The notes below the pieces were generated by a model. That model saw only the letters and a list, made by a program, of their open reading frames with translations. It ran no database searches and had not been told where the DNA came from. The position numbers and the translations under genes were made by a program. From NCBI GenBank assembly GCA_021163005.1, contig JAGGXP010000042.1, positions 1 through 44,994 on the forward strand: a stretch of DNA of 44,994 nt. Direction: 5' to 3'. Below are positions 30,826 to 39,330 of this stretch, one piece after another. This DNA is from Candidatus Aenigmatarchaeota archaeon. Its GTDB lineage: Archaea; Aenigmatarchaeota; Aenigmatarchaeia; QMZP01; JAFGSV01. Every line of letters starts with the position of its first letter. Within the stretch, counting starts at the first letter, position 1.

Positions 30826-31148
30826 AAGCTGAAAAATTCCCCACCGAGAAGCAGACAGTGAAGAAGCAGGGCTGGAAGGACATCCCGGAAGGCGGGATAA
30901 TAACAAGGGCTGCCTCGGCAAAGATGAACAAGACTGGCTCGTGGAGGGCTTTCAGGCCGGTCATCGATGAGAGCAAGTGCATCAACTGCGCTATGTGCGT
31001 TCTTAACTGTCCTGACAATGCCATCCCGTTCAGGGACGGAAAGAGAGGACCTGTCAATCTCGATTACTGCAAGGGCTGCGGCATATGCGCCAGCGTCTGC
31101 CCGGTCAAATGCATAAAGATGGAAGAGGAGACCAAGTTCAGGAAGTGA
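30822..31148 (+). CDS. porD: Pyruvate:ferredoxin oxidoreductase, delta (ferredoxin) subunit
   Basis: 108 residues. Two 4Fe-4S motifs, CINCAMCVLNCP and CKGCGICASVCP, lie at about 53-64 and 83-94. The first 45 residues (WKDIPEGGIITRAASAKMNKTGSW, part) are the usual PorD lead. It carries electrons to external ferredoxin. It starts inside the stop codon of porG (4-nt overlap) and is followed after 4 nt by porA. Confidence 0.95.
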   Translation: MKAEKFPTEKQTVKKQGWKDIPEGGIITRAASAKMNKTGSWRAFRPVIDESKCINCAMCVLNCPDNAIPFRDGKRGPVNLDYCKGCGICASVCPVKCIKMEEETKFRK

Positions 31149-31152
31149 TGTC

Positions 31153-32337
31153 ATGGCGGCTAAAGGAAAAACAGTTCCTCTGACAGGCAACTACGCCATA
31201 GCCGAGGCCATGCGCCAGATAAACCCCGATGTGGTTGCAGCTTATCCCATCACCCCGCAGACATCCATAGTTGAAACATTCTCCAAATTCGCCAACGACG
31301 GCAGGGTCGACACAGAGATTGTCCGCGTCGAGTCCGAGCATTCGGCAATGTCTGCATGCGTCGGCGCTTCCATGGCAGGCGCAAGGGCCATGACAGCCAC
31401 GTGCTCCGCCGGTCTCGCGCTCATGTACGAGATAGTGGGAGTTGCATCAGGTCTCCGGTGCCCGATAGTCATGCCTGTTGCGAACAGGGCCATTTCAGCG
31501 CCGATAAACATACACTGCGACCATTCCGACAGCATGGGCGCGCGCGATCTCGGATGGATTCAGATTTACAACGAAACCGCTCAGGAGGCCTATGAGAACG
31601 TGTTCCTTGCGCTGAAGCTCGCGGAGCACCCTGACATACAGCTTCCCGTGATGGTGTGTGAGGACGGCTTCATCACATCGCACTGCGTCCAGAATGTCAG
31701 AATTTACGATGACGCCGTCATGAAGAAGTTTGCAGGCGAGAGGAAGCCGATACACTCGCTTCTCGACCTGAAGGAGCCGATAAGCGTCGGAGCCATAGAG
31801 CTTCAGGATTACTTCTTCGAGACCAAGAGGCAGCAGCAGGACGCCATGGAGAAAGTGCCGAAGGTCTATCTCGAGGTGGCTGAGGAGCTTTCGAAGATAA
31901 CAGGAAACAAGTATGGCTTCTTCGAGGAATACAAAATGAAAGATGCTGAGGCAGTTATTGTTACAATGAGCTCGGCAGCGGGCACCACGAGGGCTGTTGT
32001 GGACAAAATGCGCAACGAGGGCAAGAAGGTAGGGCTGCTGAAGATACGCCTTTTCAGGCCGTTCCCATACGAAGAGGTTGCCAGAGCGCTGTCAAAGGCC
32101 AAAAACGTTGCTGTACTTGACAGGTCTATGTCATTCGGCGCGCACGCGCCTCTGTACGGAGAGATAAGGAATGCGCTTTATGAGATGGAAAAGAAGCCGG
32201 GACTGCAGAGCTATGTGTTCGGTCTCGGCGGCAGGGACCTGCTGGAAAGCCATGTGAGGCAGGCGTTCAATGACATGCTTACAGGGAAGGTGAGCAGGGA
32301 AAAGAGATACCTTGGTTTGAGGGAGGCGAGTGAATGA
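31153..32337 (+). CDS. porA: Pyruvate:ferredoxin oxidoreductase, alpha subunit
   Basis: 394 residues. Near the N-terminus, GNYAIAEAMRQINPDVVAAYPITPQT and ESEHSAMSACVGASMAGAR (parts) are the conserved pyrimidine-binding domain of alpha subunits. The later CEDGFITSH segment and the C-terminal domain II with RPFPYEEV and LDRSMSFG are in order. It supplies half of the TPP and substrate site with PorB. Length and motifs are normal. It overlaps porB by 4 nt. Confidence 0.96.
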   Translation: MAAKGKTVPLTGNYAIAEAMRQINPDVVAAYPITPQTSIVETFSKFANDGRVDTEIVRVESEHSAMSACVGASMAGARAMTATCSAGLALMYEIVGVASGLRCPIVMPVANRAISAPINIHCDHSDSMGARDLGWIQIYNETAQEAYENVFLALKLAEHPDIQLPVMVCEDGFITSHCVQNVRIYDDAVMKKFAGERKPIHSLLDLKEPISVGAIELQDYFFETKRQQQDAMEKVPKVYLEVAEELSKITGNKYGFFEEYKMKDAEAVIVTMSSAAGTTRAVVDKMRNEGKKVGLLKIRLFRPFPYEEVARALSKAKNVAVLDRSMSFGAHAPLYGEIRNALYEMEKKPGLQSYVFGLGGRDLLESHVRQAFNDMLTGKVSREKRYLGLREASE

Positions 32338-33263
32338 ACCCGAAAGAGATTGCAGAGAGGATAACCAAAACCCCAAGATTCACCTCGGGCCACAGGATGT
32401 GCGGCGGATGCGCTGCGCCAATCATAGTCAGGACAATTCTCGCAGCCACGGAAAAGCCGGTCGTCGCGGCAAATGCGACAGGCTGCCTTGAGGTAGCGAG
32501 CACCATATACCCTTTCAGCAGCTGGGACATCCCATGGATACATTCCGCATTCGAGAACGCCCCGGCTACTATATCAGGCGTTATAGCAGCGTACGAAGCC
32601 GCCAAGAAAAGGGGCAGGATAAAAGAGGACGTGAAATTCGTTGCCTTCGGCGGCGACGGAAGCAGTTATGACATAGGCATACAGTCACTTTCAGGAGCGC
32701 TCGAGAGGGGCCATGATTTTGTGTATGTCTGCTACGACAACGAAGGATACATGAACACAGGCGGCCAGAGGTCAGGCGCCACGCCTTTCGGCGCTTCAAC
32801 GACCACGGATCCCGCAGGAAAAGTCAGGAAGGGCAAGCAGGAGAACAAGAAGGACCTCGTCAGGATAGCCGCTGCCCATAACATACCTTATGCTGCAAAA
32901 GCTTCTGTCAGCAACCTTCCGGACCTTTTCATGAAAGCCGAGAAAGCATTCAAAGTCAAGGGACCGGCTGTTCTTGTTGTGCTTTCCACATGCCCGACCC
33001 TTTGGGGCACAATGCCCAAGGATACCATAACCATGGCGAAGAGGGCTGTTGACAGCTGTGCATGGCCGCTTTATGAAATAGAAAACGGCAGGTGCAGGAT
33101 TACTTACAAGCCGTCCAGCAAGCTTCCGGTGGCAGAGTTCCTGAGGCCGCAGAGAAGGTTCAGGCACGTTTTCATGCCGGGCAACGAGAAAGAACTCAAT
33201 GAGATACAGAAGCGCGTCGATGAGGGCTGGGAAGAGCTTCTCAGGATATGCGACGGCTCTTGA
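32334..33263 (+). CDS. porB: Pyruvate:ferredoxin oxidoreductase, beta subunit
   Basis: 309 residues carrying the TPP-binding motif GGDGSSYDIG...NEGYMNTGGQRS, plus the 4Fe-4S ligands MCGGCAA near residue 24 and a third Cys further on (GCLEVAS). The motif STCPTLWG lies in the C-terminal third. It completes porGDAB. The last 23 nt overlap the convergent HTH-CBS gene. The operon points to acetyl-CoA metabolism linked to ferredoxin in an anaerobe. Confidence 0.96.
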   Translation: MNPKEIAERITKTPRFTSGHRMCGGCAAPIIVRTILAATEKPVVAANATGCLEVASTIYPFSSWDIPWIHSAFENAPATISGVIAAYEAAKKRGRIKEDVKFVAFGGDGSSYDIGIQSLSGALERGHDFVYVCYDNEGYMNTGGQRSGATPFGASTTTDPAGKVRKGKQENKKDLVRIAAAHNIPYAAKASVSNLPDLFMKAEKAFKVKGPAVLVVLSTCPTLWGTMPKDTITMAKRAVDSCAWPLYEIENGRCRITYKPSSKLPVAEFLRPQRRFRHVFMPGNEKELNEIQKRVDEGWEELLRICDGS

Positions 33264-33801
33264 TACCATCGATGCCGAGAAGATTGAATTTTGTTATTAT
33301 GCCCTTGGGCTTTCCTGATTTCGTGACTATAACCGCATGCCTCAGGTTCAGGAGTTCCGGCAGTATGTTTATGCTGTCATCAGCGCTTACCATGGGGAAC
33401 GGCGCATCCATTATTTCCTTCACCTTTATGTAGGACGGATTCTTCCCCATGTTCCTTACTATGCTGGCCTCGCTCACAGAGCCGACAATAATGCCGCCTG
33501 AAACAACAGGCATCTGCGATATGTCAAGATTCCTCATGACGCTTATGGCCTTCTTGACGGTTTCGCCCGGCTTTATGCTTATCACCTTTTTTGACATTAT
33601 ATCTCCGCATGTGATGGAGGGCTTCTGCTTCTGGAGAACCGAGAGTATGGCATTGACAGTTGACAGGCGCGGGTCCACCTTGCCTGTCTCTATTTTCGCT
33701 ATGTGCGCCTGAGAGATGTTGGCAAGGCTGGCGAGCTCTGTCTGTGACATGCCTGCCTTTTCCCTGAGCTCCTTGAGATATCTGGCTGTTATCATACCCA
33801 T
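33241..33801 (-). CDS. XRE-type HTH protein with paired CBS domains
   Basis: 186 residues. The XRE helix-turn-helix (about 8-60, GMSQTELASLANISQAHIAK) is followed by two CBS repeats (about 62-120 and 125-180; DIMSKKVISIKPGETVKKAI and EIMDAPFPMVSADDS mark their starts). Such proteins sense adenine nucleotides or S-adenosylmethionine and regulate transcription; archaeal versions are often found beside metabolic operons. A TATATA box (33822-33828) fits either ATG 33801 or ATG 33795. Convergent with por and close to metK, so either could be a target, but that is speculation. Confidence 0.88.
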   Translation of the reverse strand: MGMITARYLKELREKAGMSQTELASLANISQAHIAKIETGKVDPRLSTVNAILSVLQKQKPSITCGDIMSKKVISIKPGETVKKAISVMRNLDISQMPVVSGGIIVGSVSEASIVRNMGKNPSYIKVKEIMDAPFPMVSADDSINILPELLNLRHAVIVTKSGKPKGIITKFNLLGIDGIKSRRIS

Positions 33802-33887
33802 TTAATTGTTGGACGCTTTTATTATATAGGGAAATGCGTTTTCAGAGTATTTTCGAATCTCCTGCCATTGTTCACCTTTTCCTCATA

Positions 33888-34180
33888 TCATTCAGCTATG
33901 ATGTTGCATGCCTGGTTTCTTGCGCTCTCTACTGCTATGGCTATTTGTTCATGTAGATAGTTTCCTTCCACTGTTTTCAGCTTGTTAGGTGTGCAGTTTT
34001 CCAGTTCTTGTACATGATTTCAGCGATGAATGACCCTATCTCTTCGTTGACAGCTTCAAGCGCATCCAGATAGTTCTCGTCAAATAGGCCCTTTCTGCTG
34101 GAAAGTGCCAGGCAGAAATCTCTGTAAGAACCAGATTTCCTGAGGCCATAGAAGAATTCCTTCAATCTTCCTGTTACAGT
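33888..34180 (-). pseudogene. Frameshifted or degraded small gene
   Basis: On the minus strand a frame beginning after a stop near 34183 (no ATG; first possible start TTG at 34165) encodes LKEFFYGLRKSGSYRDFC and continues to NWKTAHLTS, stop at 33977. Immediately after, in another frame, comes KLKTVEGNYLHEQIAIAVE and SARNQACNIIAE, stop at 33888-33890, with good coding character but no start. Read together they look like one helical protein split by a frameshift near 33985. The family is not recognised. A TTTAAA box near 34200 would suit the original promoter. Confidence 0.5.
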
Positions 34181-34230
34181 TAATTATTGGTTTCGGATGT
34201 TTAAATTACAGCAGTAGTTTTCGGCAATGC

Positions 34231-34278
34231 TATAACTGACAGTTATAATATCAGGTTAATGGATATAACAAAATATAT
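34231..34278 (+). promoter_or_regulatory. metK promoter with 17-bp palindrome upstream
   Basis: A TATA box (atatataa, 34273-34280 region) lies about 70 nt before the metK ATG, implying a leader of about 40-45 nt. About 25 nt upstream of the box is TATAACTG-A-CAGTTATA (34231-34247), a perfect 8-bp inverted repeat, a probable binding site for an activator or repressor. In the leader a 5-bp hairpin (34307-34322) precedes the Shine-Dalgarno aggtgat. Confidence 0.55.
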
Positions 34279-34342
34279 AAATACAGGCAGCCAAATCTCA
34301 GTATTCGTGCGCTTTGGTGCACTAAAAAACTCAGGTGATAAG

Positions 34343-35509
34343 ATGGCTGAAAGGCATATAATTTCTTCGGAATCGGTTACCGAAGGGCATCCGGACAAGA
34401 TGTGCGACCAGATAAGCGATGCCGTTGTTGACGAGGCTCTCAGGCAGGACCCGAACAGCAGGGTGGCCATAGAGACAGGAACCAAGAACGGGGGTGTCAT
34501 GATTTTCGGCGAGATGACAACAAAGGCATATATAGACATTCCTGCAGTGGCCAGGAAGGTCATAAAGGACATAGGATACACAAAGGCAGAGTACGGCATA
34601 GAGCATGAGACATGTACCGTCTGGTCACAGATAACCGAGCAGTCTCCCGACATAGACCAGGGGGTAAGCAATGAGAAGGGACTCCACAAGGAGCAGGGCG
34701 CCGGCGACCAGGGCATGATGTACGGCTATGCCTGCAACGAGACCCCTGAATTCATGCCGCTTCCGATAAGCCTTGCGCACAGGCTTACGCTCAGGCTTTC
34801 TGAGATTCGCAAGAACGGCACGCTCAAGTGGGTAAGGCCGGACGGAAAGTCGCAGGTCTCTGTTGAATACGACGAGGTAGGAAAGCCCGTGAGGGTGGAC
34901 ACTGTCGTTGTTTCTACACAGCACGACGGGGATGTAGGCCACAGGGAGATAAAGGAAGAGATAATAGAAAAGGTGATAAAGCCCGTGTGCAGGGAATGGA
35001 TTGACGAAAAGACCAAGTTCCACGTGAATCCCACAGGCGCATTCATCCGTGGCGGTCCTTACGCAGACGCAGGCCTCACAGGACGAAAGATAATAGTGGA
35101 CACATACGGCGGTGTCGGAAGGCACGGCGGAGGCGCTTTCTCAGGTAAGGACCCGACAAAGGTCGACAGGTCGGCGGCTTACGCAGCGAGATACGCAGCC
35201 AAGAACATCGTGAAGGCAGGGCTTGCTGAGAAGTGTGAAATTCAATTGGCGTACGCCATCGGCGTTGCGGAGCCCGTTTCGATATACGTGGACTGCTTCG
35301 GCACGGAAAAGATACCGGAAGAACGCATAGTCGAGCTTGTCCGCAAGCACTTCCCGATAAAGCCGGCGGAGATAATAAAAGAGCTGAACCTCAGGAGACC
35401 GATATATCTGAAGACAGCTGCATACGGCCACTTCGGCAGGGAAGAACCCGACTTCACATGGGAGAAGACGGATAAGGCAGAACTGCTTAAAAAGGAGGCG
35501 GGGCTCTGA
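34343..35509 (+). CDS. metK: S-adenosylmethionine synthetase, bacterial/eukaryotic type
   Basis: 388 residues from [19 protein letters not shown], 7 nt after aggtgat. Diagnostic motifs: [26 protein letters not shown] (loop signature 1), [21 protein letters not shown] (part) and [18 protein letters not shown] (signature 2). These belong to the bacterial/eukaryotic MAT family, not the distinct archaeal MAT family, so the gene was acquired from bacteria or a similar source. It makes SAM from methionine and ATP. All catalytic residues seem present and length is normal. Confidence 0.97.
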   Translation: MAERHIISSESVTEGHPDKMCDQISDAVVDEALRQDPNSRVAIETGTKNGGVMIFGEMTTKAYIDIPAVARKVIKDIGYTKAEYGIEHETCTVWSQITEQSPDIDQGVSNEKGLHKEQGAGDQGMMYGYACNETPEFMPLPISLAHRLTLRLSEIRKNGTLKWVRPDGKSQVSVEYDEVGKPVRVDTVVVSTQHDGDVGHREIKEEIIEKVIKPVCREWIDEKTKFHVNPTGAFIRGGPYADAGLTGRKIIVDTYGGVGRHGGGAFSGKDPTKVDRSAAYAARYAAKNIVKAGLAEKCEIQLAYAIGVAEPVSIYVDCFGTEKIPEERIVELVRKHFPIKPAEIIKELNLRRPIYLKTAAYGHFGREEPDFTWEKTDKAELLKKEAGL

Positions 35510-35610
35510 GCCCTCCTCATACTTCTTTTTATTGTTTTTAAAATCCCACTTCTCCCATACATGCAGTGCATCACCAAAATGCTTTTATTTATTGGAATCA
35601 TAAAGTTCGC

Positions 35611-36303
35611 ATGGAAAAAATCATAGAAGCTACGGAAAAGGCATTTCTTGGCGAGTTCATAAGGCTGTCGCCAAAGATAAACGAGCTTTCAGAGATACTC
35701 TGGTTTGTTTTCAGGATGGGCGGCTCGGTTTCCAACAACATCATAACACCGAGGTTCCCTGACGCCGACGGAGACCTTAAGAACCTCGTCGAGATGGGCA
35801 TAATGAAGGAAATGGAAGCCGGCAACGAAAAAATCGTGGCTTTCAGCGAGGGATTTGAGTCAAAGCTCATAAAAAAGAATCTCAATGACATATCCGTTAC
35901 AGACATATTCGACACTCTTGTCGAGGGATACTCGAGGGACCTTGGGAAGAGGTACAAACTCGACGAGCTGATGAAGAGGCTTTCGACTGTGATAGCAGCA
36001 GTTGTCAACTATGCAACACCCGAGGAGCCTGCATTCCTCAACAAGGTTTACAGGACTGTCAGTGAGAACATAAGCGGTGAGGTGACGCCTGAGTCACTGA
36101 ACCAGGCAAAAGAGCTGCTCGAATATTATCTCTACAAATATCTGGGCCTGATACAGCCCGTAGGTTCTTTCGCCGTCAACCTCTCAACACGGGCAGCGCA
36201 GGTTGTTGCAAGGAATCCGGTGCTACTGGAAGCATACAAGAACCGCGGCAAGGAAGCGCCAGCCAAGAAGGCGGAAAAGCCACATGAAGACGGAAAAGAG
36301 TAG
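35611..36303 (+). CDS. Hypothetical protein with winged-helix-like N-terminus
   Basis: 230 residues from MEKIIEATEKAFLG, about 27 nt after ttttattta, leaderless. The first 90 residues (INELSEILWFVFRMGGSVSNNI and LKNLVEMGIMKEMEAG, parts) have the spacing of a wHTH; the rest is helical (YRTVSENISGEVTPESLNQAKELLEYYL, part). The C-terminal 25 residues are Lys/Ala/Glu-rich. No family recognised. It abuts the small Cys-rich gene tail to tail at 36303/36304. Confidence 0.7.
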   Translation: MEKIIEATEKAFLGEFIRLSPKINELSEILWFVFRMGGSVSNNIITPRFPDADGDLKNLVEMGIMKEMEAGNEKIVAFSEGFESKLIKKNLNDISVTDIFDTLVEGYSRDLGKRYKLDELMKRLSTVIAAVVNYATPEEPAFLNKVYRTVSENISGEVTPESLNQAKELLEYYLYKYLGLIQPVGSFAVNLSTRAAQVVARNPVLLEAYKNRGKEAPAKKAEKPHEDGKE

Positions 36304-36438
36304 TCAGCAGTATCTTCCCCAGCATGAAAAATAGTATCCGCAGTCTTCATCACAGCACGACCTGCATCTGTTCTTTCCTGTTTTTATACATTTAACAGTA
36401 GACCTGAATGAGGAGCATTCATCACAACGGGAGAACAT
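36304..36438 (-). CDS. 44-residue cysteine-rich protein
   Basis: A short minus-strand frame with ATG at 36438 and TGA at 36304-36306; GGTGGGAAC just before the ATG offers a Shine-Dalgarno. Nine of 44 residues are Cys: CDEC (5-8), C17, CRSCC (25-29), C33, C39 and C44, enough for one or two zinc sites. It fills exactly the space after the convergent gene. Not recognised; a small zinc-binding or redox-active peptide is plausible. The spacing CxxC-x8-C-x7-CxxCC is not a textbook ribbon. Confidence 0.55.
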   Translation of the reverse strand: MFSRCDECSSFRSTVKCIKTGKNRCRSCCDEDCGYYFSCWGRYC

Positions 36439-36541
36439 GTTCCCACCAATCCCACTTCAGTGTTGGCTTCTGTTCTTAAATGCTTTGGTTTTCTACACAA
36501 AACAGGTAAATTCATTTAACTGCAAAAACGAATAGGTTAAG

Positions 36542-37438
36542 ATGGTGGAAATCATATTCCTCGGAACCGGGTCGGCCATCCCGACCAGGAAGAGAAGCCA
36601 TTCGTCGCTCTGGCTCAGGCACGAAAGCATCAATATGCTTTTTGACTGCGGGGAAGGAACGCAGATGCAGATAGCAAAGGCCAAGCTCAATTTCATGAAG
36701 ATTGACAGGATATTCATCACGCACTGGCATGCAGACCATTGGGCAGGCCTGATAGGCCTCATACAGACAATGAACATGGAAGGCAGGAAGAGGCCTCTGT
36801 ACATACACGGACCAGAGGCGGACAGGTTCGTCCGCGACATCCTTGACCTGGGCTACTGGAGCGTCGGCTTTCCTGTCATACCACAGGAAGTCCCCTATGA
36901 GGGGGATGACATAAGCACGGTTGTCGAGGAAGCCGGCTTTTCCGTAACTTCCATACCAGTGGAGCATTCCGTTCCTGCAGTTTCGTATGCGTTCAAGGTG
37001 GCTGACAGATGGAACGTGGACATAAACAAGGCTGAGAAACTTTACGGCCTGCGGCAGGGGCCGTCCGTGGGGAAGCTGAAAAAGAACGGCGAGATAGTCT
37101 ACAGGGGAAAGAAGATAACAATGAAGGAGGTCGGCGTCCTGAAGAAAGGCCCTAAAATAGTGTACAGCGGGGACACAAGCCCGTGCGACAATGTCATAAA
37201 GATTGCCGAGGGAGCAGACATTCTCATACACGACTCCACGTTCTTCCGGGAGATAGAAGACAGAAGGCACAGCGGCGCAATGGAGGCAGCGGAAATAGCA
37301 AAGAAAGCAGGAGTCAAAAAGCTCATACTGACGCATTTCTCAAGGCGCTACACAACCACTAAGGAGCTTGAAGAAGAGGCCAGGAAGATGTTCAAAAATA
37401 CTGTTGCGGCGAAGGATATGATGACAATAAAGGTTTAG
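36542..37438 (+). CDS. rnz: Ribonuclease Z (tRNA 3' endonuclease)
   Basis: 298 residues of the short RNase Z form. The metallo-beta-lactamase motif is HWHADH at 61-66; IFLGTGSAIPT opens the protein; PVEHSVPAVSYAF, YSGDTSPC, HDSTF and LTHFSRRY provide the later ligands. It cuts the 3' trailer of pre-tRNA. This is essential here, as neither tRNA in the window encodes CCA. A catttaac box lies about 27 nt upstream, hence leaderless. Confidence 0.96.
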   Translation: MVEIIFLGTGSAIPTRKRSHSSLWLRHESINMLFDCGEGTQMQIAKAKLNFMKIDRIFITHWHADHWAGLIGLIQTMNMEGRKRPLYIHGPEADRFVRDILDLGYWSVGFPVIPQEVPYEGDDISTVVEEAGFSVTSIPVEHSVPAVSYAFKVADRWNVDINKAEKLYGLRQGPSVGKLKKNGEIVYRGKKITMKEVGVLKKGPKIVYSGDTSPCDNVIKIAEGADILIHDSTFFREIEDRRHSGAMEAAEIAKKAGVKKLILTHFSRRYTTTKELEEEARKMFKNTVAAKDMMTIKV

Positions 37439-37848
37439 CGATTTATCCTGTCGTAGTATATGCTATTTCCCCTTTTTGGTGTCAGCCCGAATACATCGTA
37501 AGCCTGAATCCTGTGATATGTTGAATTTCTGTTCGCCTGCTTTGGCGGCAAATCGCTCAATCGCCTATGCTTCCTCACAGACATTTCAATCATATCCTTC
37601 ATCTCCTCTTTGCTGGGATTGAGAATAACTGCAACTCTTAGAAGCTCTTTGCTTTCATATCCTATGTCATGTCCTGAAATCAATTCCCTGTAAACCTTAA
37701 CAGTATTAATCCCACCTTCTCCATCTGAGAAGTGCTCTCTTCCCAATGGACTGAATTTGAGGTCTTTTAATTCTGGAACAAGCGTGTCTTCCGTGATGCT
37801 TGCAAGGTATCTCTGCGCGTTTTCAGCTGCTCCGGCCCTGTACTGTAA
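37435..37848 (-). pseudogene. 5'-truncated or frameshifted gene remnant
   Basis: A minus-strand frame open from 37848 (after a TGA) to the stop at 37435 encodes about 137 residues with coding character, beginning LQYRAGAAENAQRYLASI and continuing TEDTLVPELKDLKFSPLG. There is no ATG or GTG start before the middle; the first candidate is a TTG at 37746, in the middle of what looks like coding sequence. The C-terminus has SDLPPKQANRNSTYH and YYDRINR. The parent family is not recognised. It overlaps the end of rnz by 4 nt. Either the 5' end was lost or a frameshift hides it. Confidence 0.5.
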
Positions 37849-37902
37849 TCAGGAACGAACTATGCTCTTCCGGTTTTCATAAAAGTAGAGTGAAGGCAAA
37901 TT

Positions 37903-38355
37903 TTATAAGCCTTTGCGCCTCAGTGCGGTATCCCTGTATTTTTCCCAGTCTTCATCGAGGTGCCCCATCACATATTCGCGGAGAGTCGTCAATTCGTCTG
38001 CTGTTATCCTGACCCTCAGGTCTGTGAGGTACTTTTTGTCCCCTCTCCTGCCGTTTATCCGCGCCCTTGGAAAGTCGTCGAATGCGGAGCAGACCGTCCA
38101 TAACATGTCCTTGACTTCTTTTGCGTTCATTGGCCTCATGACAGTGCCGAGCTTCTCGCTCACTGAAGAAGAATACATTTTGCCGGGCATTTCCATATAG
38201 TCGAGCGGATCCCTTTCAATGCGGACACTTTTCAGAGAGACATCCTTCCCCGGAAGCATGTCTATTTCTATCCGGTACTTTCTCCCGTCAAGCTTCACAA
38301 ATTTTTCATACCTCTTTGTGGTCTCGGTTTCGATGCCGCGCCAGCCTCTTTTCAT
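37903..38355 (-). CDS. Hypothetical protein, about 150 residues
   Basis: 150 residues, mixed alpha/beta and basic, with a strand-rich first half (YEKFVKLDGRKYRIEIDML, part) and a helical C-terminus (ADELTTLREYVMGHLDEDWEKY). A TTTTTAAAATA element lies about 25 nt before the ATG, so the message is leaderless and the gene probably real. No signal peptide, metal site or known motif is recognised. It stands alone on the minus strand between the remnant and the membrane protein gene. Confidence 0.6.
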   Translation of the reverse strand: MKRGWRGIETETTKRYEKFVKLDGRKYRIEIDMLPGKDVSLKSVRIERDPLDYMEMPGKMYSSSVSEKLGTVMRPMNAKEVKDMLWTVCSAFDDFPRARINGRRGDKKYLTDLRVRITADELTTLREYVMGHLDEDWEKYRDTALRRKGL

Positions 38356-38386
38356 GTTTATGTGTGAGAAGCATATTTTAAAAACC

Positions 38387-38632
38387 TTAAACCTTCCAGC
38401 TGGTTATCATGAGATAGATAGCGCCTACGTCGGCTATCAGGAAAGAAATGACCATGAAGAATGTGACCAGCGTGTCCATGTTAAGTTTTGCGAGGCGGCA
38501 GTTGACGTTGTCAGGCCTGTACGGCATTTCCTCACAGACAACTGTCTGCTTGATGAATGAAGAGCCCATGGCAAGGATGAAGAAGGATGATATGAATATT
38601 ATCAGAAGGCCGACTGACAGAACTATTCTCAT
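38387..38632 (-). CDS. Small two-helix membrane protein
   Basis: 81 residues from MRIVLSVGLLIIFISSFF. One helix at the N-terminus (about 4-22) and one near the C-terminus (about 56-76) flank a 30-residue loop containing two Cys (VVCEEMPYRPDNVNC), which would face outside if the termini are inside. Function unknown. It lies about 25 nt after rnp4 on the same strand and may be co-transcribed. Confidence 0.6.
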   Translation of the reverse strand: MRIVLSVGLLIIFISSFFILAMGSSFIKQTVVCEEMPYRPDNVNCRLAKLNMDTLVTFFMVISFLIADVGAIYLMITSWKV

Positions 38633-38657
38633 CAAAGCACCTGTTAATTATTTGCAT

Positions 38658-39005
38658 TCATTCAGTTTTATGCTTTTCTTTGGCATACGGGTTTCTCATC
38701 ACATGGCCGCAGTTTCTGCATGTGGTCTCAACAGAAAGCGTCCTGCTGCTGGTGCGTACTGTGCAGTTTTTTCCGGGCACGAGGTAATTGCCGCAGCTGT
38801 TGCAGAAGCGCATCCTGTATTTCTTGGGTATCCGGACATTATAGCGCATCCCTATCTTTCTTGCAAGCTCCACATACCTGTCAGAGCGTTTGGGATGCTT
38901 ATCAAACTCCTCTTCAGCGAGCCTGAAAAGAATATCTATGCGCTCGCCCGCTATCTCTTCCTGCCATCCGGGCCTTGAAGACCTGTGCCTTTTTTCCCTG
39001 TTCAT
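38658..39005 (-). CDS. rnp4: Ribonuclease P protein component 4 (Rpp21 family)
   Basis: 115 residues. N-terminal helices (DILFRLAEEEFDKHPKRSDRYVELARKIG, part, with RYNVRIPKKYR) are followed by a zinc ribbon: CNSC at 68-71 and CRNC near 95. This is the standard Rpp21/Rnp4 layout. It binds the specificity side of RNase P RNA with Rpp29 and helps mature tRNA 5' ends. It starts in the stop codon of the histone gene (ATGA overlap), so the two are an operon. Confidence 0.93.
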   Translation of the reverse strand: MNREKRHRSSRPGWQEEIAGERIDILFRLAEEEFDKHPKRSDRYVELARKIGMRYNVRIPKKYRMRFCNSCGNYLVPGKNCTVRTSSRTLSVETTCRNCGHVMRNPYAKEKHKTE

Positions 39006-39214
39006 AACTTCAGATTCTTTCTTGCAAGCTCCACGTCCTTTCTCACGACCGTCTTCCTTCCGGCGTGCTCGGCGAACAGAGCCGACTTCCTGGCTATCTC
39101 GGCAGCTATCTCTCCGATAATCTCGGCAAGCGCCTCGCCCGCTGAAAACGCCACACGCTTGCCACCGTTTTCCTTTATTATCTTCTCGAACGGCGCTATA
39201 GGTAATTTGGCCAT
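39002..39214 (-). CDS. Archaeal histone (HMf-like)
   Basis: 70 residues forming one histone fold: LPIAPFEKIIKENGGKRVAFSAG (part), the long central helix AGEALAEIIGEIAAEIARKSALFAEHAG (part), and RKTVVRKDVELARKNL. The RKTV and KR segments are DNA contacts conserved in HMf/HMt. It wraps DNA as dimers and longer stacks. GGGGTGAT precedes the ATG and a TTATAAA box lies about 30 nt upstream. No tail extension. Confidence 0.95.
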   Translation of the reverse strand: MAKLPIAPFEKIIKENGGKRVAFSAGEALAEIIGEIAAEIARKSALFAEHAGRKTVVRKDVELARKNLKL

Positions 39215-39330
39215 TATATCACCCCTTTGCCAATAATACTGCTTTATAATGCGAAAAGCGCATTAAAAAGCTTGAAAAATCAGTTTAACACTTTCTTGGC
39301 TTTTCATCGTTCATAAAAAGAAGTTCAAAA

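Noticed and set aside
34290-34342. SAM riboswitch in the metK leader
   Set aside because: The leader is only about 40-45 nt and has one 5-bp hairpin. No SAM-I, II or III core is present and there is too little room.
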